The notes beneath the pieces are model-generated. The model searched no databases. It worked only from the letters and a program-made list of their open reading frames with translations, and was not told where the DNA came from. A DNA stretch of 64,000 nucleotides. It comes from Anoplolepis gracilipes. Lineage: Eukaryota; Arthropoda; Insecta; Hymenoptera; Formicidae. This document shows, piece after piece, positions 1 through 12,700 of this stretch (the stretch's first letter is position 1; the number at the start of each line of letters is the position of its first letter). Made by a program: the position numbers and the translations under genes. Where the stretch lies: positions 191,001 to 255,000 of the forward strand of contig NC_132973.1 in assembly GCF_047496725.1 (NCBI RefSeq), in the 5' to 3' direction.

Positions 1-555
1 ATATTTTCTATATTTTAATATTATCCATAATTGTGCCAATCATGTTTGAGAAAAAGAGAGATAAATATTCTTACATTATCTGCACTGAATTGATATGGCA
101 CAATTTACAGTAGCTTTCTGTGATTAAATATTATAAATTATATGTTTTATATTGCTAAAGTACACTTGAATCTCAAAATATAACTCCTTGCTTGGAATAG
201 TGAGCATTGTACAAATTAATTAAACAAATTATTTGTAATGCTATTAAATAATTTTTAATTTATTTGCATTAATTTCTAACATCTTGCATTTCAATTTTCA
301 TTCTTAGTTCCCATTATTACTATTATTACATGATAATGACATTCTATGATGTCATTTCCTTTCTTTGCTCGCTATTTCAAGGCACATTCTATTGAGATCT
401 AAGTGTAAAAGTATGTTTTACGAAAAACGTGTAATTGTAGCTTATTAAAAACGAGTTTATAGGTTTTTTATTTTCAGATGTTTATGCTATTTCTATAGTA
501 AGAATTTATATTAAATCTTAAAGTTAATCAGAGAAATAATGACAGATAAATGGAT

Positions 556-611
<56 letters not shown>

Positions 612-1249
612 TTTATTTAATAGAAAATATAAAAGAAAAAAATATATATACATATACATGTATAGATGGAAGTTATGTGAAAAAATGTGTTACAAAATAC
701 ATAAAATTTTTGATTCAAAGAGAATAACTTATAAATTTTAATATATGATGATATATTTATGTAGCAATAAAAAATAAATCCTTGAAAAATTAATGTGTGT
801 GTGTGTATATGTATATGCTATTACACGAATGCTTTATTATATATTTTCCCATTTTATCATCTTAAATGTTATGCATAAAATTGTTTTATTTCTCTATTTA
901 AAACTATGTTAAAACAAATTTTTCTTTCAATCTTTTTTTTTTTTTTTTTTTTTTTTAATTAAAAGATTGTCATAAAATTTCTGATTAATTCTCAAGCAAT
1001 CTACTTTATTGTAAGAATGTGAGAAACTGTATTATTAGAAAATAAAAGATAGAGAATGTCCATACTTTATCATGTATATTCGAAAACTCTCGTGATTCAT
1101 GATAAATATAAGAAATGAAAGTAGTGAACTGGATAGAGTTCACTGAATGAAAGAGAACAACGCAAGATATAGCAAAAAAAAGTTTAAGTTTAGAGGAAAA
1201 CATTTATTAATAATAGAGAAGTTTGAATGAAAGATTTATGTACGTCTTT

Positions 1250-1283
<34 letters not shown>

Positions 1284-1749
1284 TTATACATTATGTATTA
1301 GCATTTTTGGATATTACAATAATCAATCGTCTTTGATTAATGTGTTATTATTTCTGGAAACTGAACAGCTGATTGGCGTTAGAGGCATAATGATTTGACA
1401 GATAGGAATAAATTAATTATAATTTTTTTCGTGAGTGTGAAAGGTTAAGGTTGACTATCGCGTCATTTTCCTTCTCGATCCAAAGTATAACATACGATGC
1501 CAGGCATACCGGGATACGTTGAAAAAATATCTCTGGAGTTGACAATAAATTGTATAAATAATAATATAAAAGTAAACTAAAATGGATCATGAAAATCCGA
1601 GTTAAATTGTGCTTTGAAATTTAATATAGAAACTAAGTACATTTATATTGCTTTTAACTCTTTGACCGATTGACAGTTATATAGGTTATGTTAGTGATCT
1701 TCGAAATTTTTTCAAATATTTGTGTGTTATATTCTGGTAAATCTTTACG
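1..1749. other. AT-rich DNA upstream of MSL3, no gene seen
   Basis: No convincing coding exon was found on either strand. The stretch holds an (AT)n run at 558-603, poly-T tracts at 933-956 and 1252-1281, and a short GT run near 793. The last 300 bases or so before 1750 should contain the MSL3 promoter and 5' UTR, but no clear TATA box or initiator could be fixed. The 62- and 65-codon open frames here are low-complexity and carry no recognisable motif. Confidence 0.6.
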
Positions 1750-4653
1750 ATGGTGTCAACACGAGGACCGAAATTTAAATTCTGTGATGGAGAAAAAGTC
1801 TTATGCTATGAACCAGATCCTACAAAGGCAAAAGTATTATATGACTCGAAGGTAATATATATATTGTTAAATATATTTTTGCATTTAAGTTGCGAACAAT
1901 AATTAAAAATAATGTTATAAATTTTTAAGGTACTTGACGTTATTGTAAATAAAGATCAAAGAGGAAGAAAAGCTGTGGAATATCTCATACATTTTCAGGT
2001 GAGTCAAAGAATAAATGTCATTTAGTTACAGGAATCATTAAAATTATTAAACAAAAAAAATATATATATAAAATTTATTATTTATTATTATATATATATA
2101 AGGGCTGGAATTCATCTTGGGATCGTTGTGTGACAGAAGAATATGTTCTTAAAGATACAGAAGAAAATCGTCAACTTCAACGAGATTTAGCACAAAAAGC
2201 ACAGCTTCAACTGTATGTATTTTTAAAGTTAGTCTAATATTATACAGGGTGTCCCCAATTTAAATCGCAAAAATCTCTCCCCTACACGCTCCTGAAGTTT
2301 TGCCACTAAGAAAACAATTAATTATCATATTATCTATTTCAATAAAACAGTGGTGCTTACTTATATCGCCGTGAACGCAAGAAAAGAAGTCATAAAATGT
2401 CAGAACGTTTAGCTGAAACGGAACATCAAGAATCTCGTCGTAGAGCAAGAAGCGGTGGCAGTCGAGCTACATCAGCTACAACTGGATCTTCGGAAGATGG
2501 TAGTTCAGGCCAACATGCTGATTATGATACAGAGGTAAATATATTTCATTTTTGAATTTTTAATAATGAAGAATAAAATGTATAAATTATGTATTTTATA
2601 ATAAAAATATATATAAAGTATTTCTAAGGCTTTGTAAAAGCTGTTTATATTAGACAAGTTGTATAATATACTCTAATTGTTTTGACTGTAAATTGTTTTG
2701 CCTTAATAATCACCAATAATAAATATTTGAATTGTACAATATATTTAATCTAAACATCTAATAGTGAGTAATAAAGCAAAGAGTTTAGTTAAAAATTGCA
2801 CATATAATTTTGATTTAGGAAGTAAACACAGAAGAAGACACAGAAAGTAGCTCTGATTATATGGGTGAAACAAGTGACGATGAAGATAGTGGTGGAGGTA
2901 GCCAATCTGGAGCCAGTATTAAACCAGGAATTGATATTGATATAGGTAGTACATTAAAACGGATTTTAGAACAGGATTATGACCTAATAATGAATAAAAA
3001 CAAGGTATTTCTTATTGAATACTTTTTCAGCAATGTATAAATTATAATACACTTTACATGCACATCACTTGTTTATATTCTATTTAAGCTTTAATTCTAA
3101 TTGAAAAATTTAAAGAAAAATCTTTATTTTTTTTTAATTATAACATTTTGGCTTATATATAAATAATTAAGTTTTTTCACAAGACAAAGATAAATATTAT
3201 TATTATTTATTTTAGCTTGTAGTTCTTCCTGCACAACCTACTGTGATAAATATTTTGGAATCCTGGGTGCAACATTTTACTACAACTCAATTGACAAATA
3301 TTCCAGAAAAACCTCAACGGAATAAATCAAACAATACAATAGAAAAAACAGTGAATGAAATAAATATATGCCGAGAAACCGCAGATGGTCTACGCATATA
3401 TTTTGATGTCACATTACCGCATCTTCTCTTATATAGGCAAGAAAAGGAGCAATATTGTTCTCTGAAATCTTCTTTATTATGTAACGAGCAAGTAAATATT
3501 GTTGCAAAAGAAGAACCAATTGAGTAAATATGCATTATGTTTTTTCTTCTAAGAATATAATATTTAAATTATAATTTTGATTACTATCTAATTTAGATTT
3601 CAAATTAAAAATTTAATTGTAAGATATATTGTTTGAATTATAAGAAGATATCTCTATCATTGTAAGGAATCTAGAAACGTCGAGAGAAGAATTTGAAGAT
3701 GCAGAATATGCTCATTTACCACCTTTTCAAGAACATGATTCGGAAATGGACAATATATCTAAGCCATCAAACAATTCTAAGCGTAGATTACGATCATGTC
3801 GTGTAAGTTCAGTCGATGAAAGCCGGCAGTTAAGATCGTATGACGAAGGAAAGCAAGACGGCGGTAATTTATCAAGGTAATAAAGGTGTTTAATTTTAAT
3901 AACTTTAATTTTATAAAATTTTATTAGATTGTTTATCTTTACACAACTTTTATGTGAATGTCTCTCTTATTAAAATTAAATTACGCTCGCGCATAATGTA
4001 ATGGAGAAAGGTTTTGTTTCTTTCTTTTTTTTTTTCTTAAACTAGATATAATATTTTTATTGTTTTTGTTTTAGTAGCATAGCAAGTACAAGTTCCCGTT
4101 GTTCTAGCCCACGAGGTGTAACATTAAGAATGCCGCCTGTTGTTACATCTGCTCAAGTAAATGCTTTACTTCAGCAATCGAATAAATGGAGATTAATGTC
4201 TCAAATTTCGAAGCAAAATGAAAATTCAACAAATCCATCTACTTATTATGGTGTCATTCATTTAACTAGATTATTTGGTAAGTTATCCTTCTCTTTATAA
4301 GAATATACATATGCTCATGCAAAGCATGCATTGCAAATATAAAATTATAAAAATTTACATATTTCAAAAATAATTCTTTCTTTAATTTCAGTTAAGTTAC
4401 CTGAGTTATTACAATCCACAGATATGCCAAACAAAAAATTGAAAGTACTCTTAAAATATTTAGATATGTTTCTAAGGTACGTAATAAAATATAGCTAGAT
4501 ATGATTCTGTTTATATAAACAATCAATTTTATACATCAAAAAATAATAATATAATATATGTTTAGTTATTTGGAGATGCATAGGGAATGGTTTGGAGAAC
4601 AATTTTATATGCAAGCAGAAAGTCGAGCAATACCACAAATGAGTAATGATTAA
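1750..4653 (+). CDS. MSL3: MSL3 homologue, chromo-barrel and MRG-domain protein of the MSL complex
   Basis: MSL3 is a subunit of the MSL histone H4K16 acetyltransferase complex; its chromo-barrel reads methylated histones and its MRG domain binds MSL1. Ten exons join in frame to 514 residues: 1750-1851, 1930-1998, 2103-2212, 2351-2534, 2819-3004, 3216-3523, 3667-3876, 4075-4277, 4392-4476, 4566-4653. The N-terminus reads KFKFCDGEKVLCYEPDPTKA, close to vertebrate MSL3 and distinct from MRG15. The four aromatic-cage residues fall at Y31, F56, W59 and W63. A basic and then acidic linker (about residues 95-210) precedes the MRG region (about 218-514), which is split by a Ser-rich loop. The first ATG after the upstream AT-rich DNA opens directly into the chromo domain, so this start is chosen. 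No frame break was seen. Confidence 0.93.
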
Positions 4654-4977
4654 TAAGATACAGTATATTTAACAATACATTACTTTTCTTAATGTAAAAT
4701 GTAATTATATATATATATATTATGTAGATGTATTTTTTTGTAATATAAAAATAAATATAAAAATTATCTTTTTTATAATAATTGATATTTTTATGTATAA
4801 ACCTTTTTTTATTAGGATTTATTAACACAAAAATTTATCAATATGTCAAGGTTTTATAAATAAAGATATAAAAAAAATAAAATTTACAAATAATTGAAAA
4901 CATGCATGAAAACCAATATAAATATACACAAATTTCTATAATTACAAGATTATTTTATATGTATATATTTGCAGGAT

Positions 4978-5384
4978 GCTGAAGCTGTTCCATATTACCG
5001 ACCAAAATCTAACCTAATATAACAGTATATTTGCTTAATATAAAAGTTACAATTTATACAAATAAAATAAGTTTCGATTCTAAGGATTGCATGAAAGAAT
5101 ATTTGTGAACTTTTAGAAATGAGTTTAGAAGCCTAGATAAAAAACATTTTGTTGTAGAAAATGTTGTTGCAGAAAATGTGCAACAATAAAATTTTCTACA
5201 ACAAAATGTTTTTTATCTAGGCTTCTAAACTCATTTCTAAAAGTTCACAAATATTCTTTCATGCAATCCTTAGAATCGAAACTTATTTTATTTTATTTGT
5301 ATAAATTGTAACTTTTATATTAAGCAAATATATTGTTATACATATTAGGTTAGATTTTGGTCGGTAATATGGAACAGCTTCAGC
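4978..5384. mobile_element. 407-bp foldback element (near-perfect palindrome)
   Basis: The left arm starting GCTGAAGCTGTTCC at 4978 is repeated as its reverse complement ending at 5384. The arms are about 195 bases long, meet around 5176-5186 and differ at only a few positions. No open reading frame is present. Such a structure fits a foldback MITE or a recent inverted duplication. No clear target-site duplication could be assigned; both flanks are TA-rich and end near a TTGCAG motif. It lies between MSL3 and the TMEM256-like gene. Confidence 0.8.
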
Positions 5385-5867
5385 TATATATATTTATTGC
5401 AGTATGTCTGTAGACATAGCGTGTAGCGTGTTACCCACTGGAAACTTTTATGGAAATGGCTATGTAGTTCAATGGATATGGAGCTATCTTGAATGTTGGT
5501 GTCACCTAAAATGAGGGGATAACCGATAACCGTTCTGCTTTATATGATCTGTTATTGAGTGATCAGTTGTTGCTGGTAAACATTTGAATTGTAAAAATAG
5601 AAGCTTTAAAAAGCTTCAAAAGCCTGGTAAGTATTCGAACGGATTAATGATATCTGGTGTGTTTACATGTTCAGCTCGGTGAAGTTTTTTTTACAAAGCA
5701 TTAACTTTTTTTGCGTAATTATAATCGCATGGTCACTTGCAAGCAATAAAAGAGTCATGTCATCACATTATTGCACCAGACATCATTAATACACCTGACT
5801 TACGTTGTATGTAGCATGTAAATTATATATCTCGCTTTGCTTTGTGTACAGTGACGCACGACTAGAG

Positions 5868-7397
5868 ATGGGTTTGCAGGACGCTGTGTATACAGCAGTC
5901 ACCGCACCATTTAACATAATTTACAAAACGAGTGCAGGAACTGCCTCGTACGCTTTGGGTGCCGCTTCATCGGTAAGCTGTTGTATATTTCGATTTTTAA
6001 TACTTGTAAAACAATGAAGGAATCTTGTACTAATCTCTTCGATTATAGACTCGCTAGACTCATCTCATACAAATACAACATGACATTAGACATATGTCTA
6101 ATATTAGACGCGCGATTGACATTTTTTTTTTTTTTAGTAGTGATATGTATGTAACATAAGTATACTCGGATATTACATATAGTATATAAAAAAAAATTGA
6201 AAAAAAATAAACCTATTATATAACTGAAAAAAAACTTATTATCAATTGCATATTATAGGTCAATGTAAAAAATATCACTTTAACCAAATTATAGTAAGAT
6301 CTGCTTGCTTATTTGTGTACTAACATGTTACAGATTGTCACAAATGCAGTAAGTTAAAATCAATGTTATATTGACAATTTTGTCATTTTGATACAACTGA
6401 TTTCTATAATCTTCCTGTCATGCATTAATATTTGACAAACTTAAGTTTTACATTTTTATATTTGCTGTTAAAAGAGCAATATCATTGTCATATCAATGTC
6501 ACTTATCGCTTTTCTTTAATACACATATTTTACTTGTCTAACATTGTTATTAATTATGACTAATAATAATAATAATTGGTGATAAAAATAAAAGTAAAAA
6601 CTTGATATAAGTAACATTATTTAATTTTAGTTATTTATTTTTGATAAAGTGTTAGTAGCTATGAATATGTTAATAGCATGAAAATATACACTATTTGCAT
6701 GGAGTCTATAATAAATATCTTTTTATAAATAAAAAAACATTTTTAAATATTATATATGTTATAAAAAAGTTAATTTACTAATTATTAGAATTTTTATAGG
6801 CGACGAATTACCTGGGATTTAAACCCAAAGTAGAAGTTAAAATGGCACCACCTATACCTTTATGGAAATTAGCTGCTGCAAGTGGTCCATATGTACAGCT
6901 CGCAGCTGTCAGTGGTGCAATGGCAGTGATCCTTGGCGCTGTTGGATCTCATAGTAAGTGAATTACTTAGTAATTGCGTTTGCATTATTTCAAACTTTTA
7001 TGAACATAAGCTTTAGATGAATCTGTTTTTTCATTGCAGGACATTATTCTAAGGACGAGAGAGGGAAGGAGCAACGTCGTATCTTTGAAACGGCGAATCG
7101 TTATCATTTTATACATACGTTAGCTTTGTTGGGATTACCATTATGCAGATTCCCACTTGTGGTGATTATCATTATATCTATCTACCTACAATTATATTAT
7201 ATCGTGTAAAGAGGGTTACACTAATCTACAATTTTTTGATGTACTGTTTTCAGACTTCGTCATTTATACTTTCTGGAATCTTACTATTTTGTGGTAGCTG
7301 CTATTACACTGCATTTACTGGTGACAGACGATTCAGCACGACAACACCAATCGGGGGATTTTGTTTTATATTAGGCTGGTGCAGTATGTTTTTTTAA
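5868..7397 (+). CDS. TMEM256: TMEM256/DUF423 family small membrane protein
   Basis: Four exons (5868-5972, 6800-6953, 7040-7161, 7254-7397) join in frame to 174 residues. The C-terminal two thirds match the TMEM256/YgdD (DUF423) family: a glycine- and alanine-rich first membrane segment ending GAVGSH, then ANRYHFIHTLALLGLPLC, then two more hydrophobic segments with GDRRF between them and a final GGFCFILGW. About four membrane spans are expected. The family is widespread in bacteria and animals and has no settled biochemical role. The first 60 or so residues are longer than in the human protein, which starts near the first membrane span. The ATG at 5868 is the first in frame after an acceptor-like TACAG at 5846-5850, so the upstream exon is probably 5' UTR. 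Confidence 0.85.
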
Positions 7398-7646
7398 ATA
7401 CTGTAAGGGGATAAGTTTTCATACAAGAGAAAAAATGAAGCAAAAACAAATCCAAGAACAATGTGACAGAATGTTATACAAGAATATATACAATATTTAC
7501 TACACATTAAGAATAGGTAGTAATAAGTATTAAAGATTTACAAAAGAAAAAAAAATTATAAGAGTATATAAGTTTTATAAAATAATTTTTCATAATGTGT
7601 GTGTGTATGTATATATATATATATATATACACAATATTTACTACTA

Positions 7647-7716
<70 letters not shown>

Positions 7717-8933
7717 TATTGGGCATGTTTGAACCAATAATTATAAATTTTTATTTTTAAAAGATATGTAAAAGTATGTAAAAAAATATAATTTTACCAT
7801 TAATTTTTCTTTAAATTTTTAAGAAAAATGTTTATTTTTAATGTAATTCCCTTTGATTCTTATATCCTATCTAATGTATTTTTAGAAGATACATTCCTTG
7901 AGCAAATTTATTATTATTTATATTTATTAAATTTTTTTTTACAAAAAAAAAAAACAATTTGAATAAAGTAAAATTCGTTTATACCATACTAAATCGATAT
8001 AAATATATCTTTTGTTTGATAATATTAATGACGGGTTTGTGGATCGTGTATCCTGAATTGTTACACATTTTACAAGGATGAATGTTCAGTTTTCCTATGT
8101 GTTTCTCCTGTCGATGAATTATTTCTTTGCAAAATATATGCGCAAATTTTCTCGTTAAAAGAAAAAATTAAGAAATTAAAAAAAAAATAATCTTCAAATA
8201 TATTATACACGCTTAAACTTGAAAATGTAACGTAAATCATTTTGTCAGTGTGTGGTATATTTTTAAAAAATGCGAATGTTACGTTTTGGTTTATTAATAA
8301 CAACATAAAGTAAATTGTAACTTTTGTTTTTCGCCGAATACTCTCAAGCGAGCCGATAGTTCTGGAAAATACAACAAAATCGAGAAAACGCCCGCTGTCG
8401 CGTATCTACGAGATCATATACATTATATACGAATATTCGCAATATAAGAATTTAAAATAAACGATTTAGACAAAATGCTTCATACATTTTTACTTTTTTG
8501 GTTTTTATAGATTCCGCGTTTTTATGATATAAAAAATTAATGTACCTTGTATTATATCCATTTGATACACCAACTTCACTCATTTTATATCTGTTCTATT
8601 TTGTATGATACAGTTCTTTTACATTTTCTTTTTGTTTCATAAATACGACGATTTGCCTGTAAGTAAATGGGTATCCGAATTTCTCTTCGGTTCATATATA
8701 TCACGACGGCGATTCTGGCGATTCTGGTTGCACTCTCTTATACAACTAAATAATAATTGAACTAATTTATATCTAGAAAAAAATATTAAATAATATTAAT
8801 AGATGTTGCACATCGATTAATATTAAACTTAAATGTAGGAGTGTTGCGCAACATAATTCGCGCATTGCATTTTCGGTTGGAACTTAAACAGCGAACACGA
8901 AGAGATCGATTACAAAATAGAGAAATAGCAGTC

Positions 8934-8995
<62 letters not shown>

Positions 8996-9782
8996 CGCGT
9001 GTGTGTGTATCCGGAATATTAGCGTTTTAACATAAGACACGCGGTTGCACGCTCCCATCATGAAGGTGCCCGTTTCTTTACTGATTTTAGCTCGTGAGTT
9101 TTCCGCGATCGTGGAACGCGGGGTATTGGCGATGTATGGCGATGCTTTTAAATGCATCACTGATATAAAATTTACTTATGCTAGTAAACGTCCTCTCCCC
9201 TTCTCTCTCTTTTTCTCTCAGGCTATATTATATTTAGTTAGTATAGTGTTTCATAGCAATATTATTTCTTGTTACTATCATATAAAGTATTTATATCGAC
9301 TTGTGTATATTAAACTATATTTACAATCTTTTTTTCTTTTTTTATTGTAACACATTGAAGATAAGTTTTTTCCCCTAAAACGAGGTCGCTCGCAAGCCAC
9401 TCGGATTCCTAGCACCGCGGAAGAATAAACTCACGCGGTTTGGTTAATGATTATGCAGCTTTGCACTTTTCTTCCTGGTCAAAGTATATCACAATCCAAA
9501 TATTGGTAAAGAGATATAAACAAAAAAAAAAAAAAAAAAAAAAGAATTATTCCAATGTATAGCATTTTATGAGAAATGAGAAAAAAGAATATCTTCATAA
9601 GAGGATTCATATAAAGAGTAAAACCATTGTCGCTGAATTTGCTCGTTTGCTGAAAATATGCGTAATTTTACATAGATCTTAAATACAGTTCGGATAATTC
9701 TCGCGGTTTGAATATTGTAAAAATAATACAAGAGATAGTGTAATAAAGAAAAAAAAAAGACGCGCCGATCTCCTATCCGTTT
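7398..9782. other. Convergent intergenic region, 3' UTRs of TMEM256 and ctrip
   Basis: This gap lies between two genes that converge. It has (TA)n tracts at 7610-7629 and 7650-7713, a (GT)n tract with an internal (GC)n block at 8936-9008, and a poly-A tract at 9532-9543. An AATAAA near 7962 could serve the TMEM256 transcript, and a minus-strand AATAAA near 9340 could serve ctrip; both are inference. The 124-codon frame across 8786-9160 is created by the GT repeat and is not a gene. Confidence 0.6.
8936..9008. repeat. (GT)n/(GC)n microsatellite
   Basis: An uninterrupted GT run of about 50 bases passes into GC repeats and back into GT. Alternating purine-pyrimidine DNA of this kind can adopt Z-form; that is general knowledge, not shown here. 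Confidence 0.95.
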
Positions 9783-12700
9783 CTAGGAGAGGTGGAACGA
9801 GTGTTGTCCTTCTTGCGCAGCTATCCGCAACTTTTCCCGCATTATTTCCAAAGTAGTATAATCAGGCAGTTTTAGGTAGTTGACGCAAGTCATTACTGAT
9901 GGTAGAAAATCATCGGTCTTCATAGATGGATCGAAAGTCTTGCGCACTATTGTTAACGGAGGTGTCAAGCTCTTGAAACCTGTAAAAAAAATATATATAT
10001 AAGGCACGTGTGAATTTCATTGTGATCTCTCACTATATAAAATAAATGAAAGATAAAAGTGCTAAAGTGTCAACCTCCAACGGGCAAACGTGGCGAGCCA
10101 GTAACAAACTGAATGAACTGTCGCTGTTCCTCGCTATTGTACTTGGACATAACTTCGAACAGAAAACGGATGGCGCGTGAGTCAGGTGTGTAACCGTGAT
10201 CGGTTCTACAGCACTCTGCAAGAGTTTTCACGTCCCATTGTCCGCCGGTTTGTGCGTGCCCACAGAATACCGCCTCCAACTCCTCCGGGAAGAATAGTCT
10301 CAATTGCGATGGAGGGAATACCGATTCAAAACCTTCCCGGAATGCCTCCATTTGTCTAAATACTCCTTCGTATAAGAACCAATGTACTACCAACTGAAAT
10401 TTTATAGAAATTAATACGTAATGTCTTTCGAGCGATTTCGGCAAAGAAAAGTCGTCAATGTAACGCTATATTACCTTAATATATTGATCCAGGTTATGAA
10501 TAGTAACAGATATTTCGCTACCACCTTTTCTCAATTCAATGTTCTCATAACCTGGCAATTCAAATACGAGGCCCAAGTCAGAAATTGGGCATGTGTCTAA
10601 ATCAAGCGCCTCGATTAATTGCACTTTCTCGTGCGGCCGTAATGTTTGATCCTTCTCCATAACTTCTTTTCTCCTCACAACCTCTTGAAGTTTGCTGAGG
10701 GTACGATGCACGTCAGGACATACGTATGCCAAGTCTGCTAATGTGAGAGTATGCTCTTCTCCCAGTAACCAGCGATAAAAAGTTAAACTAAATGGCAAGT
10801 CCAACTAAAATGAGAAAAGATTAAACACATTATAAATAAATGATTAAAAGGAAATTCATTGCAAAAAGCTTTGCAGAAATAATTTTTTACCATTCTGGAA
10901 TCGTATATCGCCTTCGCCATAAATTTTCCAAGGAATTTGAACTTGGTTTTTAATTTTGCTAGATGAGACACTTTAGTATTCCAAGGTATCGGTCCTGGGA
11001 AAAGCCCGTGTGCAGAATTAACGTATCCGTTTTCAGTAGGACTAGAACTGCCATGCCACAGATCTAAATCGGCGCGTTGCAGTTCTTTGGAGACTAGAGC
11101 GTAAAATTCCAAAGTTGGACCAAGGCCAGTACCAACCTGTACACAACAAATGCAAATGTTAGATTAAAGACAATGCAATAAGATTTGACTTGATGGAAAC
11201 ATATGTATGTACAAGTAAAAGTAACCAACCTCATTGACGTATTGCACTTCTAGTAAAGCCTTGTTAGAGGCCAAGTCTTGAATCACTTGCTCAGCTTGTT
11301 TAAGGATATCTGTTCTCGAGATAGTTCTCTTTCTCCGTTCTAAACGTGGTGTAACACGCTCTTGGCTATCCGAACCCGAGAGTTCCGGCGCCGAATCCAA
11401 GAGACGTTGCAAAGCTCTGTCTCGATCAAATGATGTCGCGTACAACAGTAGCTGTCTCGTCTCGAACGGAAAAAGGAAAGGACTGAAATTAAATCATACA
11501 TTCAAGAATTATAAATAAATTCTGAACTATACACAATAATATAGAAAAAAATTAATCTACCATTGTACTAACCAGACAGTCGCGATCTGTTGTAACCAAG
11601 ATGGTAAATTTCCAGTCATGATCACCAGCGGATCTTGCAACTGTCTGCTAGCTTTTGCAGCAATCTTATTGTTAATGAAATCCTGAGGTGACAGTAAACT
11701 CATGCTCTTTAGATGAGGAAATAGTATGCCCCAGTGACGATTGAGAGCGTGCAAAAGTCGCAGCAGACACAATCCATCGAGAGAAGCGTCCGTAATGGTT
11801 ACTGTAGGTGGTAACGTGGGAGATAGATATGGCGCGAGGGGACAATGCTGTGGCGGAACAGTGCCTTCTAACCAGAGACTGTCTTCTTTCCTCTTCGAGC
11901 TAATCTTTGTACTTTTTCCCTTGCCCTTTCTGCTATTACCCTGTGAACTTGATCCTGATTTTGGAGAAGTTGCAGCATCCTCTTCTGGTACAGGTCTGTG
12001 GATAGAAATAAAAAAATATATATAAAAGAATTATATACTTTTTTGCTATCATATTATTGTGGATAAGCTAGTTAATGCCAATAAAGTAAAATGGAAAAAA
12101 TTATATGGCAATTTTCAGAATGAACACATTTAGTATAACATAGCAGGAGAAAAACCGCGCACGACCATTTCAGAATATTTAAAAATACCTGTAGTATATC
12201 GTGTGGGTTTGCACCCATACCGCATCATGTCCTAACGGCGGTTCACTATCGGCCTCTGCCTCAGAATGATCCACTCCGGAACATCCAAATTGCCTGACCG
12301 CTTGATAAACTGTCATATTAAAGGGTAAAACTATGTCACCGATTAAAAATTGAAGTTTATGTTTAGGCGGTCCCTGGCTTATCACAACTGCCGCCTTGAA
12401 AAAAAAAGATATACGTGATTGTCAATATTGTTGATTTTTTTATAATTTAAAAGTCGTGAAAATAAATTATATACATACCAAAGTATCGTCAATGTCGTCC
12501 TCGCTGTTATCGTCGTCACTGACCATCGAGTCAGCATCGCGTATTCTACCGTATCCACGTACCATCAAATAACGTTCGATTGCCTGTACTAAGGCAAGCG
12601 GATCTATTTTTACAGTACCACCTTTCCATTGTTTTAAATTATTACAGTCTGGATGTCGTTGAAGATTACACTGCACCGATAAAACATTTGTGTTCATATT

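Noticed and set aside
539..727. Open frames over (TA)n tracts here and at 7507-7737, 22473-22710 and 50019-50130
   Set aside because: They read as Ile/Tyr repeats created by the microsatellite and have no conserved motif.
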